The position numbers were made by a program, and so were the translations under genes. Of a stretch of DNA of 64,000 nucleotides, positions 1 to 13,166 are shown one piece after another. Positions within the stretch are counted from its first letter, which is position 1. Every line of letters starts with the position of its first letter. The notes below the pieces were generated by a model. The model saw only the letters and a list, made by a program, of their open reading frames with translations, searched no databases and was not told the DNA's origin. The stretch is from Fasciolopsis buskii (lineage: Eukaryota; Platyhelminthes; Trematoda; Plagiorchiida; Fasciolidae), in the NCBI GenBank assembly GCA_008360955.1, contig LUCM01000228.1:225611-289610 (forward strand). The letters are read 5' to 3'.

Positions 1-308
1 AAGGGATGTCTAGATGCATGAAAATCCCATTCACCGGCACTCGGTTCGGTTCATCAAGTTCCTATTGTATCTGTTCGTGCAACCAGTTGCATATAGGTTC
101 TGTAAAACTATCATGTGATTGACGGTTTGTGCGATTTGAAGGGGACATGGAAGCATAAATTTGTTTGACAGGAAAATTGTAAAATCCAATCGATTTTGCC
201 GAGATATACTGTCGATGCTATGCATTTTTGAGAGGTACAGTCGTCGTGAAGCTTACCTAGTCTCTCCTAACACATCAAGTGACTTGGCTCTATCAGGTCA
301 TTTTTTTG
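1..308. other. No supported feature
   Basis: I see no recognisable gene, RNA or repeat before the first SINE. A 64-codon open frame (31-225, minus) has nothing to distinguish it from chance. Confidence 0.6.
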
Positions 309-490
309 ACGTTTTTTATCCTTTATTTCCTTTCTATTAATGAAATAACAATGTACATCATTTTCCAGGAAGGAGGCTGCGGCCAACAAAGGGGTGCCAA
401 GTGAGGAAGTTGACAGGCGGTGGAAGGGTTCGAACACGCGACCTTCACATCCAAACGCCACGACCTTATCCGCCCGGCCACCGCTGGCCT
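309..490 (-). mobile_element. tRNA-derived SINE, near full length
   Basis: This is a copy of the window's main SINE family in reverse orientation. On the minus strand it reads from a tRNA-like head (an A-box-like stretch around GGATAAGG and a B box around GTTCGAACCC, here slightly mutated), through a family-specific body ending in GGCCCCCTTCCTG-like sequence, to a tail with ATTAATAGAAAG and an A-rich end. The order of these blocks is the same in the copies at 9561, 21824, 27905 and 58180. Such elements are non-autonomous: they depend on polymerase III for transcription and on a LINE-type reverse transcriptase for insertion. An apparent small reading frame across it (267-512) is not a gene. 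Confidence 0.85.
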
Positions 491-2173
491 CCAAGGAAGT
501 CATCACTGGCAAAATCTACTAGTGCGAGCGATTGCGATTAGAGTTTTCCGCAGGCTTCAACCAGCCAATGTGCAAGGGTGAGCCTCGACCTCAGGCCAAG
601 GCATTCCTGATCACCTTAGTCCCGGAGCCAACTAAGTTGATACTGGAACGTTTTTTTTATTTGAACCCAAAACTATAGACGGTTAGTGGCACACTGAACC
701 ACCAGCTGGTCGAAACCTAACCACAAATTACAATTGTTTTCACGATATTACATACTATTACAATCTATATGGGTAAGGTTCAGGTAGTACGTGGACTTAT
801 CAACAGATGTTTTGCAAATCCTTCGAAGATCGATAACTATTGGAATCGATCTCACGAAGTTTCTCCGATGTGCTAACCACTTAAACTGGACGTGCCTTGC
901 CACCATAGATTAAAATAATAGGCATCAATTCATTTATTTATGTTTCCTCAAATTTATCTGTAACAATCAGTCGGTAATGCCTCATAGGGCCCATTATCCG
1001 AAACAAAAAGAGAAAATCTAATAATCTACTAAAAACTGAAGTAAGAAATATCAAGTGATTTTTGTACCGTGGGTTATAAATTCTGAAAATAGGTTCAAGG
1101 CAACCGATGAGATGAAGCAAGACAAACCAACGATTGGGTCGAACAATTTTGGTTGTCCGTTGGTGTTCTAATTTCGCATTTTTTTACCTGGGTTGCAAGA
1201 AGATCACAGTACGGTAGTTGGCAAATGCGAAACCGCCCACGCTTTGCCGGTGAACAATCCCAGCTCGAGTTTGCAAGTAGCCGATGGCATAGACTTGAAG
1301 TACAGAAGAGAGGTGGAAAAAAACCACTGACCTATTCGATCGATTAATTAGTTGGATGTATTGGCATGACATTGAACAGCATCGATCAGTCTGCCCCGGT
1401 TGATATTGTCTTGAATGCGCATAATTCCTCTTGCTGTTCATCCTGCAATCACCAACACGAGGTGGTTTACGAAGGTGCGCGTGACATGACAGTTTCAAAA
1501 ACTTCGTTCCACGTATTTAAAAATGTTTTTCCACGACATATAAGTTCGATCAATACTTTGCCACATGAAGACATTTGTGGAAGTTCTGAAGCGTGTTCAC
1601 CCCTACTATAGTAACAGTTAGGGTACCACACTGATCATAATTACTGTCGTGAATACATCGTATTTATACAATACGTTATATGAAATGGGTTCCGAATCCA
1701 GTAGTTTGTTGGGCACTACGTCGTATCAGCGTTGTACTGTTCCGAATCGAAAGTCTTCCATCTCGACCTGATTCCAATCTGAACGTAGTGCATCGTTCAC
1801 GTGTGCTACCGGCTAACGTTGTGGGTTACACACCGGCGGTGATCGACAGGTGAACGCCGCAATGTCCCCACCTAAAGGTCTTGGGCTCAAACCCTCCCAA
1901 AACCATTGGAATTTCCCAATCAGCAGCACTCCGTTGGGCGTGATGCCGTTTCTAAAATTATTTTACACTGTCGTTCCGTTAGTGGAAAGAAGTGAAAAAA
2001 TCAGAGAACAAACTGCCTGGCTTCGCTGCCGCGTTGATACGTTTCACCTAACATACAGTGATTACCAAGTCAAATTAAATTACCAAACGAAATTCATCAC
2101 AAGAAACTGTTCCTGGTCTGTCCGTCCGCTTTACATTTGGGCGAGTCTCGTAGTTCAGCTGACGGAGTACACA
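491..2173. other. Anonymous intronic or intergenic sequence
   Basis: No domain, RNA gene or repeat was recognised. The open frame at 1184-1498 (minus, 104 codons) overlaps two plus-strand frames and has no recognisable motif or flanking splice pair, so it is treated as chance. Confidence 0.55.
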
Positions 2174-2354
2174 TCTCTTATCTTTTATCTTTTACTTTCT
2201 TTATTCATGAAGCAGCAATGCACACCACTTCTCAGGAAGGGGGCCGAGGCCAGCAGAGGGCTGCCAAGTGGGGAAGTTGACCGGAGATGAGAAGGTTGGA
2301 ACCCGCGACCTTCGTGTCCAAACGCCACAACCTTATCCGTTCGTCCATCGCAGG
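2174..2354 (-). mobile_element. tRNA-derived SINE, near full length
   Basis: Reverse-orientation copy of the same SINE. Tail (TTTACTTTCTTTATTCATGA), body (GGAAGGGGGCCGAGGCC, GCCAAGTGGGGAAGTTGACC) and head (GAACCCGCGACCTTCGTG, CCACAACCTTATCCG) appear in the expected reversed order. The head is cut short after the A-box region compared with the copy at 9561, and the B box carries a GG for CG change. Open frames on both strands here (1850-2290 plus, 2185-2406 minus) run through the element and should not be annotated as proteins. Confidence 0.85.
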
Positions 2355-5300
2355 TGAGATGTGCAGGTGTAATTTCGAATCCCACCGAAATCCAAGACCG
2401 TGTCAAGCCTTGTTTTTTTTACTGTGTCAGGCCAAACGGCTGTGTCTTAGGCGTTCACAATGAAATTTTTGAACGGGAAACGAACACGTGACATTGTGAC
2501 CATTTTAAGCCGAATTCACTGTGCTTTTCGATTTCCAATTTCGGTGAATTCCATCTATGCTCATGTCACCCGTTAGTACATGCTGCCATCATTATTGACG
2601 AAATATTATTTGGTCTACTTCTACCTCAGTTAATTTTTCTCTATGATCTGGCTTCGTCCATTTCCACCGTGGACTTTGCACGTGACAGCATTGGCCTCAA
2701 ATTTATTGACTTTCGAAATTTCAAACGGTACAAGCCAAATGATTGGATAATTCACAAACACTTGGTTAGGCAAAAGCTAATCAGTATACACCAGGAGACA
2801 TCAATTTGTAACTTCTATCACTGATTGTTTTCAATTTATCCCAAATGCCTTTGGGCTAAATATCAGTTGGTTTTTAGCGTACAATGAAAAAAACGCGCCT
2901 TGTTCGGACAAACTTTTGGGCGGAAAAATTCGATCATCCGAGCTCCCCCTATCCCCTCCTCGTTCGTCTTCGGCGTGCAAATGTAATTCCTTAGCCCGTA
3001 AGTTTTCATCATGAATGTACAGACAACAAATCATGTTTGATCATTCTCACCCATCCGGTCTGTTCATTCGGGGCACAGAGGAACCAGATTACACGAGAAA
3101 TAACTCCTCTCATTCACTGATGCGTAGGCTGTACGAAATTGCTTCTCGTTCACGGTCTAGAGCCGAACATAATTAGCCATAGGGTATTTTGGTTACAAAA
3201 TGGGTTCTATAGTTTAGAATGCAAAAACAAATCGTTGGCAAAAACAAAACATTATGAACAGACCTCTTTTGATCCAAGAAATGCAACCAGTTGGAAATAA
3301 CATGAGAACGATGGCTCGATGTTGCGAGGTTTTCCCAATAGCATATTTCCTAAGAGGGTTAGAAAAATCATGAAGAGTCATGGTTACATTCGTATAAGTT
3401 CTTCCAGCTTTCATCTCCAGCATGTCGGAGTCTATTCGAAAGAAAAAAGATTCATCATTTCATTCTTTTCCTCACGCATGAGCTAAAATGTCTGCAACAG
3501 CAGTTTAAATTCTTTTGCGAAATTTGCTTTCACATATTTTGGGGAAATTGCTCGACGGCCAAACATCCCTTGGGAATTGCAACGAAACAATGACATTGTC
3601 ACGATTTAGAAGCGATAACAATTTGGTGAGTATGAAAGATTGTTGTGTACCAATACGTAAGTTATCGATATTCATGGGAAATTCGTTCTCGCGTGCTGTT
3701 TTGAAGCGTTTCGGTCGAAAGACGCGTTATTGGTGAATTCGAAAAAATGAATAATTTTCACACTGTTCACCGCCCACTGATCATTTGTGTTTTTAATGGG
3801 TGTTTATCGTTGCCGGTCGTTCGCCTTGCCCCGCCGGACGTTTGGCACCGTTCATGATGCACATTTGTAAATGGGAGAACGTGGTGCAATTTCACTGAAG
3901 CTTACCTGGGTGCTGGATTAGTGACGCCCAAGTTACAAAATCACACGCTCGTTGATTATGTAACGCAGAATCTTCAGACGTTAGTTTCTGCACGAAGAGT
4001 AAAGTCGAGTTGAATGTGCTCACTATCAAAAAAAAAGCATTCAGCCACGTGAAATTCATCCTCGTGGATTCGAACTTGATGATCGTTTGCAAAATTTTGA
4101 GAAACACAAAACAGATAGGGTACAAGTTTTCGTGGTCGTGTTCGCCCAAAGAAGGGTATGCGATCAGAGTCAATCTTCGGGTGTGAAAAGCGATAACTAG
4201 TTGTTGTATGATTTTGTTTAGATTGTTCCAGAAATTCCGAAGTTGAGCCGCTGACGCTTTGGGTAGACTGTGCGTTTGTGTGTCCAGTCAACCTCATGCC
4301 TTCTGTGCGAACCCGTACGCGTTCATCGCGGTGGAGAAGTGTCAATGGCTACATCAAATAAGACCTGCTTTAAGATCAGAAAGTCACGCGTGCAAATACA
4401 ACAACCAAGCAAGTGATTACGGAGTACGAACTCAATAGCCACTTGTTTTAAGGCCCACAATCGATACAATCTGCACTCTGAAATCGATTTCCCGAACGAT
4501 TTTTTCACTTTTGGAGACGGAGGATGGGCACACCCGCCGAGACAAGATGAAGCTGCTCAGATGAATCGGCGCAAGCCTAGCCTGGTTTGTTCTTACATAT
4601 CACTTGAGAATGCTTTCGTCACAGTTAAAGAGCTCCGATTGACTCAGCTCATGAAACACATTGTCAAGTCAGTTTTAAGCTGGTGTATAGTGAGGTTGAG
4701 TTCTGACCGAAAGCCTATAACACTTACTAATTCCCCGTTCCAAATGTGGTTTTTGCTGTTGACGATTATTCGAAACCGTAAACAGCAAGTCCGGTTGGGC
4801 CGAAATTTTCACCGATTATCGCGTGCAGCACCAAAACTTACCACTCGGTTGCCATAGAAATTGGAAATAAACTACCACTTCTAGATACTTGAGATATGAA
4901 TGCAAAAAAAAACAGTTCCTTTGATTTGAGCACGAGATGTAATCAGACATTTCTTTCATCTGTGCTCGTATTCGCACAACGGTATCTTTTGCAAGGAAAA
5001 TTTAAAATGATTGACAATAATTCATTTGAAAATGCAAACGAACAAAATCAGTCTGGTTTAATTGACGCTTCTGACTAACCAACCCCTCTCTCCTTGTCTA
5101 GCTCTTGTAACTGTAGATGACGTGTTCACCGTAACTACGGATTCCAATATTCAATTAACCTTGAGTTTAAACGTAGTGTTCTTAGTGAGATTAAATCAAC
5201 AAACGGCAATCAACCATACTGAGGTTTAGTCCTTACCTTGACTGTTGATCAAGACACTGGTACGAATGGCGAATTCCCAAAATCAGAGATGACTTTTTTA

Positions 5301-7450
5301 TGTCGTCATGGTTACACTGAATATCAGTAGCTATGCAGTAAAACGATCGCTTACATTGATAGCTTCTAATGGCTAAAAATTATGCAATTGATTGAACATT
5401 GGATGGGTAGAAGACAGACACTTTACGGCTGGTTAGTTGTCGTGTGGTGTGAGACTTATGATGGACCGTGATGGGTTGGAGTTGTCTAGCCGATTTTCGG
5501 ATTTGAATGTTAGCTTGTCTTTGGTTCTTTTTTCTGTTGGCATGCTTTCAGGAGTCAGTTTTGTCTCGTTTTCGGTCAAAGCATCTGAAGCGTCCGGCCT
5601 ATTCGTTTTTGTACGCATAGAGCAGGATTTACTGTGCTACTGGCGGTCGCGCCCGCGATAGAGACGGTGCCTAGGAGAACTGACTGAGACTGGATGGTGA
5701 GGGGATTCGGTAAACTATGTCGAACGTATATCAACTAGCTGATTTCGGATCGTACTTCGGATGATGGTCCATAACGGGTCGGGACAAACACCTCTCCGTG
5801 AGGCCTACCAAAGTTGCATACGTAAGTGCACCTGAACGAACAGATTAGCGTGAACGAGGTGAGCCTAGGCAAACTGTTGTTGACTGGTATGAAAATAATC
5901 AGTAAAGCGGAAAACACACAGTTGTGTTTCGCGACCGGAAATGTTGAGTTTACAATTGCCATAACCGATCTCGGTAGTCGCCCCGTGTGCGTACATCCCC
6001 CTTGTAAGAAAGTAGGAATAAACTATTTTTATTTGGAACACAAGCAAATTGCTGCGCCGATTTACTTGGCTTTATACTTTTAAAGCATAAGCATATCTGC
6101 GTACCCGTCTCCCCGTAGTATTTTTTGTATGTGCTTCAATCCAACCACGAAAGTGTCACGTGGTTAGTCGACAACATGAATTCTTCTCTGCTTTGTCATT
6201 GTAATCACCAGTGTGGATATATCTTGTATTCAACTAAGATGAGTTCATATCACTCACTGTTTGCATGTAACCAGCTCAAATGGGTGAATTATAACCAACA
6301 TCCACCCCGGGAGCAGTGCGGTGGCGTACTGTCGCTACGTTCCGTCCCAACGTGAAGTCATTAACCCAAATAAAGGAAGTAGACCACTATATTCTTTTGA
6401 TTTCTTAGAAAAAATAAATGCAATTACGAATAGAATTAAGACTGTGGACAAAAGAACTAACAACTTCCATGGGAGGTGGATTGAACTTCGTTCAAAGTAT
6501 TGTTTGTAACAGAATAATTGCTTTGACATCCCCAAATGACATTTGCGGGATTGAATGAGACAAATTCCCCCCGGGCGGCCGACCGACTATTTGCACGTTT
6601 GATCTTTGCGGTCAAAAAAAAAACAAAAAAAACAAACAAAATTCCTAAATTTCGAGACATTTCCACTCATTCTGATTTGAAGAGAATACATGCTGCCTCT
6701 GTTGAAACGGCAGAGCTGCCTAGAGGTTTCGTACAACTCGTTTGCACTTTCCAACCAGAATTTGCAAACTTTTACAGGTAACCGTATTTCCTGCGGTCAA
6801 TTGGTCTGTCTTCCACTGGACAATTTGTAAGAAATAAGGCAAAATTAAACGTGTGTACTTCTGCTAATGGAAGACCTTTGGGACCCGATAAAATAAAGAA
6901 TGGTTGTCAGATGAATAACTTGATTTGTGGTCTTTCGTGGTTGACTAAGGGTAGTTAAACAAGTGACAATTTTTGATGATCCATCAAGTTCAACGACCGT
7001 TGCCATAAACTACCGTAATGCTATTCATGATATTCACCATCTTATCCAATTTTGATAACTCACACTTGTCCACTTTAGTTCAACTAACCAGAAGCTATTT
7101 AGCCCCAGAAAAAAGTCCAAACTCGTTCCAATCAATAAGACGTGTGGCTCACACATGAACAGCAGTGAATTTGTCTCCACCGGGAGAACTTTCCAACCCC
7201 CTCTTTCTAATATGAATGTTTACAGACCCACATAACGACCATAGACAAATACAGATATTTGAGAGTTTATTTGACCGGATCATGAATGGCAATCGCCCCT
7301 AAATGGTACTTCTATCTTGAGCACGGCCGATCATCATCCAGGTGGTTGTACAGACCACAAAATGCGCGTTCAAATGCACCTCACGTGGGATTTGTAAAGC
7401 GTGGGTGGTCAGAACAAATTCGGATTCTTGGAATCAAAAATTCATTCACA
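2355..7450. other. Anonymous intronic or intergenic sequence
   Basis: About 5 kb with no recognised gene or repeat. The longest open frames are 3974-4345 (minus, 123 codons) and 4561-4857 (plus, 98 codons); neither shows a known motif. One weak exon candidate at 6536-6777 is listed separately. Confidence 0.55.
6536..6777 (+). CDS. Weak candidate 5' exon, product unknown
   Basis: An ATG-started open frame of about 80 codons runs directly into a good splice donor (TTTACAG followed by GTAACC). The predicted peptide has a Lys/Thr-rich stretch encoded by an A-rich run near 6615-6640 and is otherwise hydrophilic. The first part (6553-6605) resembles short segments at 15664-15730 (plus) and 21632-21700 (minus), so it may derive from a dispersed repeat rather than a host gene. 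No domain recognised. Confidence 0.15.
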
Positions 7451-7606
7451 CGGATAAGATCATGACTTTTGGACGCGAAGGTCACGGGTTCGAATCTTCC
7501 CATCACCGGTCAACCTCCCCACTTGGCGGCCCTCTGCTGGCCGCGGCCCCCTTCCTAAAAATTGATATACATTGTTGTGTTATTAATAAAGAAATTAAAA
7601 GATGAA
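7451..7606 (+). mobile_element. tRNA-derived SINE, 5'-truncated
   Basis: Forward copy lacking the first 10-15 bases of the head. The A-box remnant is CGGATAAGATCATGAC, the B box GGGTTCGAATC is intact, and the body (TCAACCTCCCCACTTGGCGG, GGCCGCGGCCCCCTTCCT) and tail (ATTAATAAAGAAATTAAAAG) follow in order. The in-frame peptide across it is a repeat artefact. Confidence 0.85.
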
Positions 7607-9560
7607 AGATTTCTTCCAAGTGACACAATTACCTCGTTTTTTTCACGCGTTGGTGGTCACGAATCTGCTTCAATTGTCACTAGGAGGAAACGTCTCTGAT
7701 TGCAATCATCACAGATCCAATCATGGTAGTTCTCATTGAGGCATTCATCTATCGGTTTTCGATAGATTTGAAAATGAAGTCAGTTGGATCTAGCGACTAC
7801 GACAAGTTTTCGCAGTGCAAAAATATCTCCAGGTCGACCAGATATGTGTACTTGATCGTATTATTCATTCACTCCTTGGTGCAACGTTTCACTCCAGAAA
7901 AACTTCGTTCGGTTGTACAAACTTGTGCTTCAAACCAGTCGTGGAATCCAATCAGTAACACCATGATCACAAGTAGATAGTGGCCGTCGAAGTTAGTCCA
8001 CAAATGCGAACCAGGTTGGTTGGAAATTTTCACGGGATTTCTAGTCAGGGTGTACGCTCTATCCACCAACCCGTACTCATTAGCCCTGATAAAACTGACA
8101 ACGAGGCCGAAAGGTGGGACAATGTCCATAGACTATTGTTAGCAGTAATGATGTGAAAATTCCATGATCAATCCTTACCGCAAGCATTCAATTAAACTCG
8201 GTTGACTAAACGATTTATCATAGAAAAACAAATGCGCGCCTTTTTTGTAGCCTAACATTTCTTTTTGCCCAAGGCGAATGCTGAAAACAATATAATGAAT
8301 GGTTATTGACTCATTACCGTCCTGCGTTTGAGCTCAGATAAAAAGGTTCCAATCAGGTTTCTGCAGTCCCCCTACCACGCATGCTCTTGTTGGTTAGGAA
8401 AGGGAAATCAGTGATTTGATCCGATGCGATATCTCTCCCGTCACGTGCTTTGTTCATAGATCGTCAAGCGGAATCATGACAGCTGAAACAATTGCTAATG
8501 TAACATTTTATTTTATTCATTATATGACTATTTACGTCGTTCTTCTGAATTTCTGAGGGGTTCACGATTTGCGGAATCCACAACATTCGCACTGTTCATT
8601 TCAGTTATTTGCAGTGATCGTGGTAATGTGATGTGACACAACTGGGTTTTGAGGCCATACCGAGCAATTGAAGAAACAAACCCATCAAATGTACAACTGA
8701 TTCATCTGTGTAAAGTCTTAGACCTTGGCCGGATTCAAACCCAGTCAGGGATGCATCCCAAGCATATATATACATACATTTATATATATACATATACATA
8801 TTTCTCACCAGAATTGAATCTGTAGCATCACGAGTGTGCATGGAAGCTCTTCATCGAAGAGTCCACAAAAGAATCGCAATTGATAATTCTTTGTCAGTTG
8901 GGTTGAGGCAACCTAAGGAACGAGGGTAGAATGCCCCAGAATATACATATGTATATACATAAGCAACAAGGGGTCTAACTACATTTCGGTACTGCACCTT
9001 CTGTGTAGATAGGTTTATTGTCACCTAATAAAGTTGTTAAGTCATTGAATGCTTAAGGTATGTGCTCCGTTCTGCTATTATCAAGTGAAAACAGCATGAA
9101 TGTTTTAACTTATGGAACAGAATTAGGAAGTTAAGGCCCGTTACCATTGGTGATGAAATGGAAGAATAAGTAATATATTGTACAGATTTCTGAATGGCGT
9201 GCATCTTCAAAGAACTTTAATCGGTCCCCATGTAATCCATCACATCGGTAACCTTTAATATCTGCCTTCTAAAGTGATGACCGTAAAGGGACATTTAGGA
9301 TGGAAAATGAACGACCATTCAGTGAAACCGAAAAGCCATGTTTTTGTCTTAACGATTAAACGATTGGAAATTCTTGTCTTTAAATGTCGTCACATCACCA
9401 TAGCCCAAGTTGCTATCAGCGGAGTTTGAACAATGAAATTCTCCATCTCACATTTATATCGATATTTTGACATTTGCACTCCTCAAAGTATCAAACTGGC
9501 CCGTCTCGCGGCAGTCTTTTGCGCAATCGAATCACAAACAATTTGCTTTAGCTTTATCTT
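7607..9560. other. Anonymous sequence with AT microsatellites
   Basis: No gene recognised. It holds a TA/CA-rich simple repeat at 8763-8803 and a short palindrome of the ATATACATATGTATAT type at about 8940-8961. No open frame in this stretch exceeds about 90 codons. Confidence 0.55.
8763..8803. repeat. AT/CA-rich microsatellite
   Basis: Imperfect alternating (TA)n with interspersed CATA units. No other signal. Confidence 0.8.
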
Positions 9561-9746
9561 GGCCAGCGGTGACCAAACGGATAAGATTGTGATGTTTGGA
9601 CACGAAGGTCGCGGGTTCGAATCGTCCCACCGACGGTCAACTTCCCCACTTGGTAGCCCTCTGCTGGCCTCGGCCCCCTTCCTGAGAAGTGATGTGCATT
9701 GCCTTTTCATGAATAAAGAAAGTAAATGATAAAAGATAAAAGAAGA
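9561..9746 (+). mobile_element. tRNA-derived SINE, best full-length copy
   Basis: The most complete forward copy and a useful reference for the family. It opens GGCCAGCGGTGACCAAACGG, where ACCAAACGGATAAG is the A-box region. The B box GGGTTCGAATC lies about 50 bases into the element, followed by the CCACCGACGGTCAACTTCCC block, the GGCCTCGGCCCCCTTCCTGA block, and a tail with CATGAATAAAGAAAGTAAATG and repeated GATAAAAGA. The tail repeats resemble the simple tails left by LINE-mediated insertion. Confidence 0.9.
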
Positions 9747-12700
9747 AAAGCATTGCAAATAAAATTGATCGATCGTTGGACGACCTATCGATTGCCAGAA
9801 CCGACGCAGAAATCGGTCATCTCTCATAGCATTCAAAAATTTCTATCGATTTGTAAAATTTATTACGGATAGACTGGGGCGTTTCACTTCTCTGGCGTAT
9901 CGTGTTTCACTCAATAACACATTGGAATTCTCATTCACACCGGTTCGCCGTCTATTGTAGTCCCATCGAGTTTTTTTGTCATTAAAGTGGCGGGAGAAAG
10001 AGGTTGGTCATTCAATCTGTCTTTTGCAGACGAACACGTCTCTTGGCCGCCGACTTTTCTACTCGAAATCAAATTATCTGTCATTGTTCGGGATGCGTTC
10101 TGCTCAAATGACACGTCAAATTGCAGTCGTTCGCCATCAACCATGATCACATAGTGTTATCTTCGGGACAATGAACCACTATGGATCATTGGCATGTTCC
10201 AGATGGCCAAAATCGAATGTATTTTTTCATATTTTCAGCTATTTTATCTTTCGTTGTCAAAAACAAATGATCGGTGAATTCTATTGACGTTTTATCCCAT
10301 GACTTTTACAGAAATCGTTTGGCATATGTGTCGTCGTTGGTGAAACTATTCAGGCATGGTTGTGGAAACATTTCGGTCTTTTTTACAATAAGCCACAATG
10401 GTTACACAAGTAGGTTGAAGTTATCGAGAAACGTTGATGTCACTGAATTGAAATCGTACGGACCAGAATTGACCAAGTCAATAAAGCAAAAAAATACAAA
10501 CTCCTTTTTTGTGAAAACGCGCTAAATTTTTTAAATGTTCCTATGCATGGTTTTATATATCACAACGTTCCCATATATGTGTTGTTGAGTTACTCTGCAA
10601 ATATATCGCTTAACATTCCTTTCACCTGAGTCTGTTTGTTGGCAGCTCTTTGGTTCCAGACAATGAACAATGAATCCCGTCCACGACAAAAATGAAGCAA
10701 GTATTAGAGAAACAAACTGGAATTACCAACACAAACATCGGCCGCTAGCAGGTCACACTCAAGGCAAAGATCGCCGAGTCCGAGACATGACAAGCGATAA
10801 AGATGAAATGATGCGATAATAAAATAGTGTGTACAAAATCCAGAATGGAAATTTGATCATCGATGAATGCTGCTCTTGCGAAATAGAAATCTGTTTAAGC
10901 AGCAAGCAAACTCCGGGTCCAGACAACAAAGAACGTTCATGGGAAATGTCCGTTCTCCCGGGCTGTCGCTTTGTATTGGGCGTATCTTGCTTGCTTCGGT
11001 AGCTTCGCTACATTTGGAAACTTTGTTCAGATGTACCTATCTGTCACGTTTTTCGTCATTTTTTACACTACTACTTACGGATTCTTCTCCTCCCTTCCAA
11101 GAGATTCATTGCTGAGAAGCTATGTGCACCGAGGAAGGAATTAATTCATTGGATATTCGAGAGCGTGCGAAGAAAAAATGTCCCATTTATCAAATCATAC
11201 AGAAGCGCGGTAGCGTGTGACGGACAGTTTCGAGAAAATGCATGAGGTGCGCTAGATACTTCTAACCCGGGGTCGCTTAGAAGTGCCAGACCTTATGCAT
11301 AGTTGGATGTAATTCCGGGAAATGTAATATCTACGGAGCCATACGTAGGTCAAGATTACTAACAGCCAGGCAGAATGCATGTAACGAGATGTAAAAAATG
11401 GTTACGCCAACCCGTGACATGTTCCGCTCGCCAAACCATCTTGCCATTACCAACCGCCTCTTTTGCAACGCATTTCTGTTGTTTTCTCTTTTCCCATCAG
11501 CTTGCTTCAACATTTTCCAATAGGCCAAACGGTCATCATTGTCACGAACATGGGAGTATTCTCCTACTTGGCCTGTTTGACACCCGTTGTCGTTTTCTTG
11601 ATTTACCTATTACACATTTGTTGTTGTGATTAGTATCGTAGCAATTTGGACTTGGTTTCGTTTCCCGGCTTTGTTAATTTGGATGCTACGCGTCTTTCGA
11701 AACTCATGTCGAGGGGCTTGCCGTATGCTTGCAAGTGTAATAAGATGAGTGAGAATACATGCGTTGGACAGACACGGTGAACACCGTGGCTACCGTCAAT
11801 ACGTACGTGAGCATACAAAATGAATAAAGGGACCTTGTCCATTCGCATGCGGACGAAATTCAGAATAGGAGCTTAACAAGTCCAAAGAGAGCAAACGATA
11901 AATTAAGCGACAGGTTTCGCGTAAACAAGCCAACAGTCCATGCAGAAGATACAAGATACCTCAATGACGTGCCATGAGCAACGTTTTGTTCAGGTACGCA
12001 TTTGGATACAATTAGGCCCATTGCGAAAACAAATTGAAACCAGAGTCCTGGGTGAAACCACAAAAATGAGTTCACTGGCTAATCGATTAGTGATCCTGGT
12101 GTCACGGCAAACAAGTGATTGGTCACCGACCAGGTCGCATTGCCTAGGGTGTGCAAATCTGATCACAACTGTGACCTTTTTGACTTCTGAATGAATTAGA
12201 ATCAGTGCCAAGCACAGCTGGCACAACTGTTGGTTGTAAATAGCTTTTCGTCGTTCCTGTGCGAATGCATTTGCCACTCAATTCGTTTATCCTTATTACA
12301 AACTAGTTAATCATTGATATTTGGTCAGTGGACAAAGGGATTGGTTAGTTTGTCCGGTCAAATTTTACAAACTGTTCTACGGCAAGCTCCCACATAGTTA
12401 GTGAACTGTTTTTCCAATGTTAAGGAGTCTGCCTTCTTGTGTTGTTGTGTGAGGATAAAGTAACATCACAGTCAGCTGGAAAGTGAAACAACACCTAGGC
12501 GAGAGAAGCTGAGACGGTTTAGTACGAGATGACGTGTGGGCGATATCCAAGTTTGAAGAACGAAGAAGATCACTTTCAAAATCTTTCCCGCGTGGTTACA
12601 AAGCCATACAATACTCGGTTTTGGAAAGTAAAACTGTACTGTTGATCTGGGGTCTTCCAATTCATAACTGTAAAACAAAGAACATTACAAATATCCGAAT

Positions 12701-13035
12701 TCGGGAACGTTTCGAAAGGCTGCGGATGAATTTCACGACCTGAACATTGTGCTCCTTGTTGGCAAGTAAGTAGCAAATTGTAGGATTTTCTGCATAGTTT
12801 CCGAAATGCCATAATTATTCGGAATCAGATCAAAAGTATCCGTTCGTGAATAAGAATTTCTCCCTCTTTCACAATACCTAAAAACATGACTCGACTGGCA
12901 GCATGTAGACCAAGGGGGAAAACGTGCACGCGCCCTAAAGCGGGCCAATACTACCGCACCCAGTCGAAATGGATTACGTTTAAAAACTCATTTTCTTTTC
13001 TTTTTACTTACGTTATTAACAGAGCGAACGGGTGC
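9747..13035. other. Anonymous intronic or intergenic sequence
   Basis: Nothing recognised over 3.3 kb. Open frames are all below 100 codons and commonly overlap on opposite strands (for example 11940-12194 plus and 11990-12277 minus), as expected by chance. A 7-bp inverted repeat (CACGGTG, CACCGTG) lies at about 11772. Confidence 0.55.
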
Positions 13036-13166
13036 AATATTTTTCAAGAAGGGGGCCGCTGTCAGCGGAGGGTGTCAAGTACGGAAGTAGACCGGTGTTG
13101 AGAGGATTCGAACCCAAGACTCCACGCCCAAACGCCACGACCTTACTCGCTCTACTATTGCCGTGA
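13036..13166 (-). mobile_element. tRNA-derived SINE, diverged fragment
   Basis: Reverse-orientation copy with head and body but no clear tail. The plus strand shows AAGAAGGGGGCCGCTGTCAG, a degraded GTCAAGTACGGAAGTAGACC, then the B box GATTCGAACCCAAGACT and CCAAACGCCACGACCTTA. More mutated than the copies at 9561 or 58180. Confidence 0.8.

Noticed and set aside
3974..4345. 123-codon minus-strand frame
   Set aside because: No motif and no convincing splice pair; the length is within chance expectation for six frames of 64 kb.
9433..9836. Open frames of 98 and 117 codons on both strands
   Set aside because: Both run through a SINE copy; their shared peptide recurs wherever the SINE occurs.
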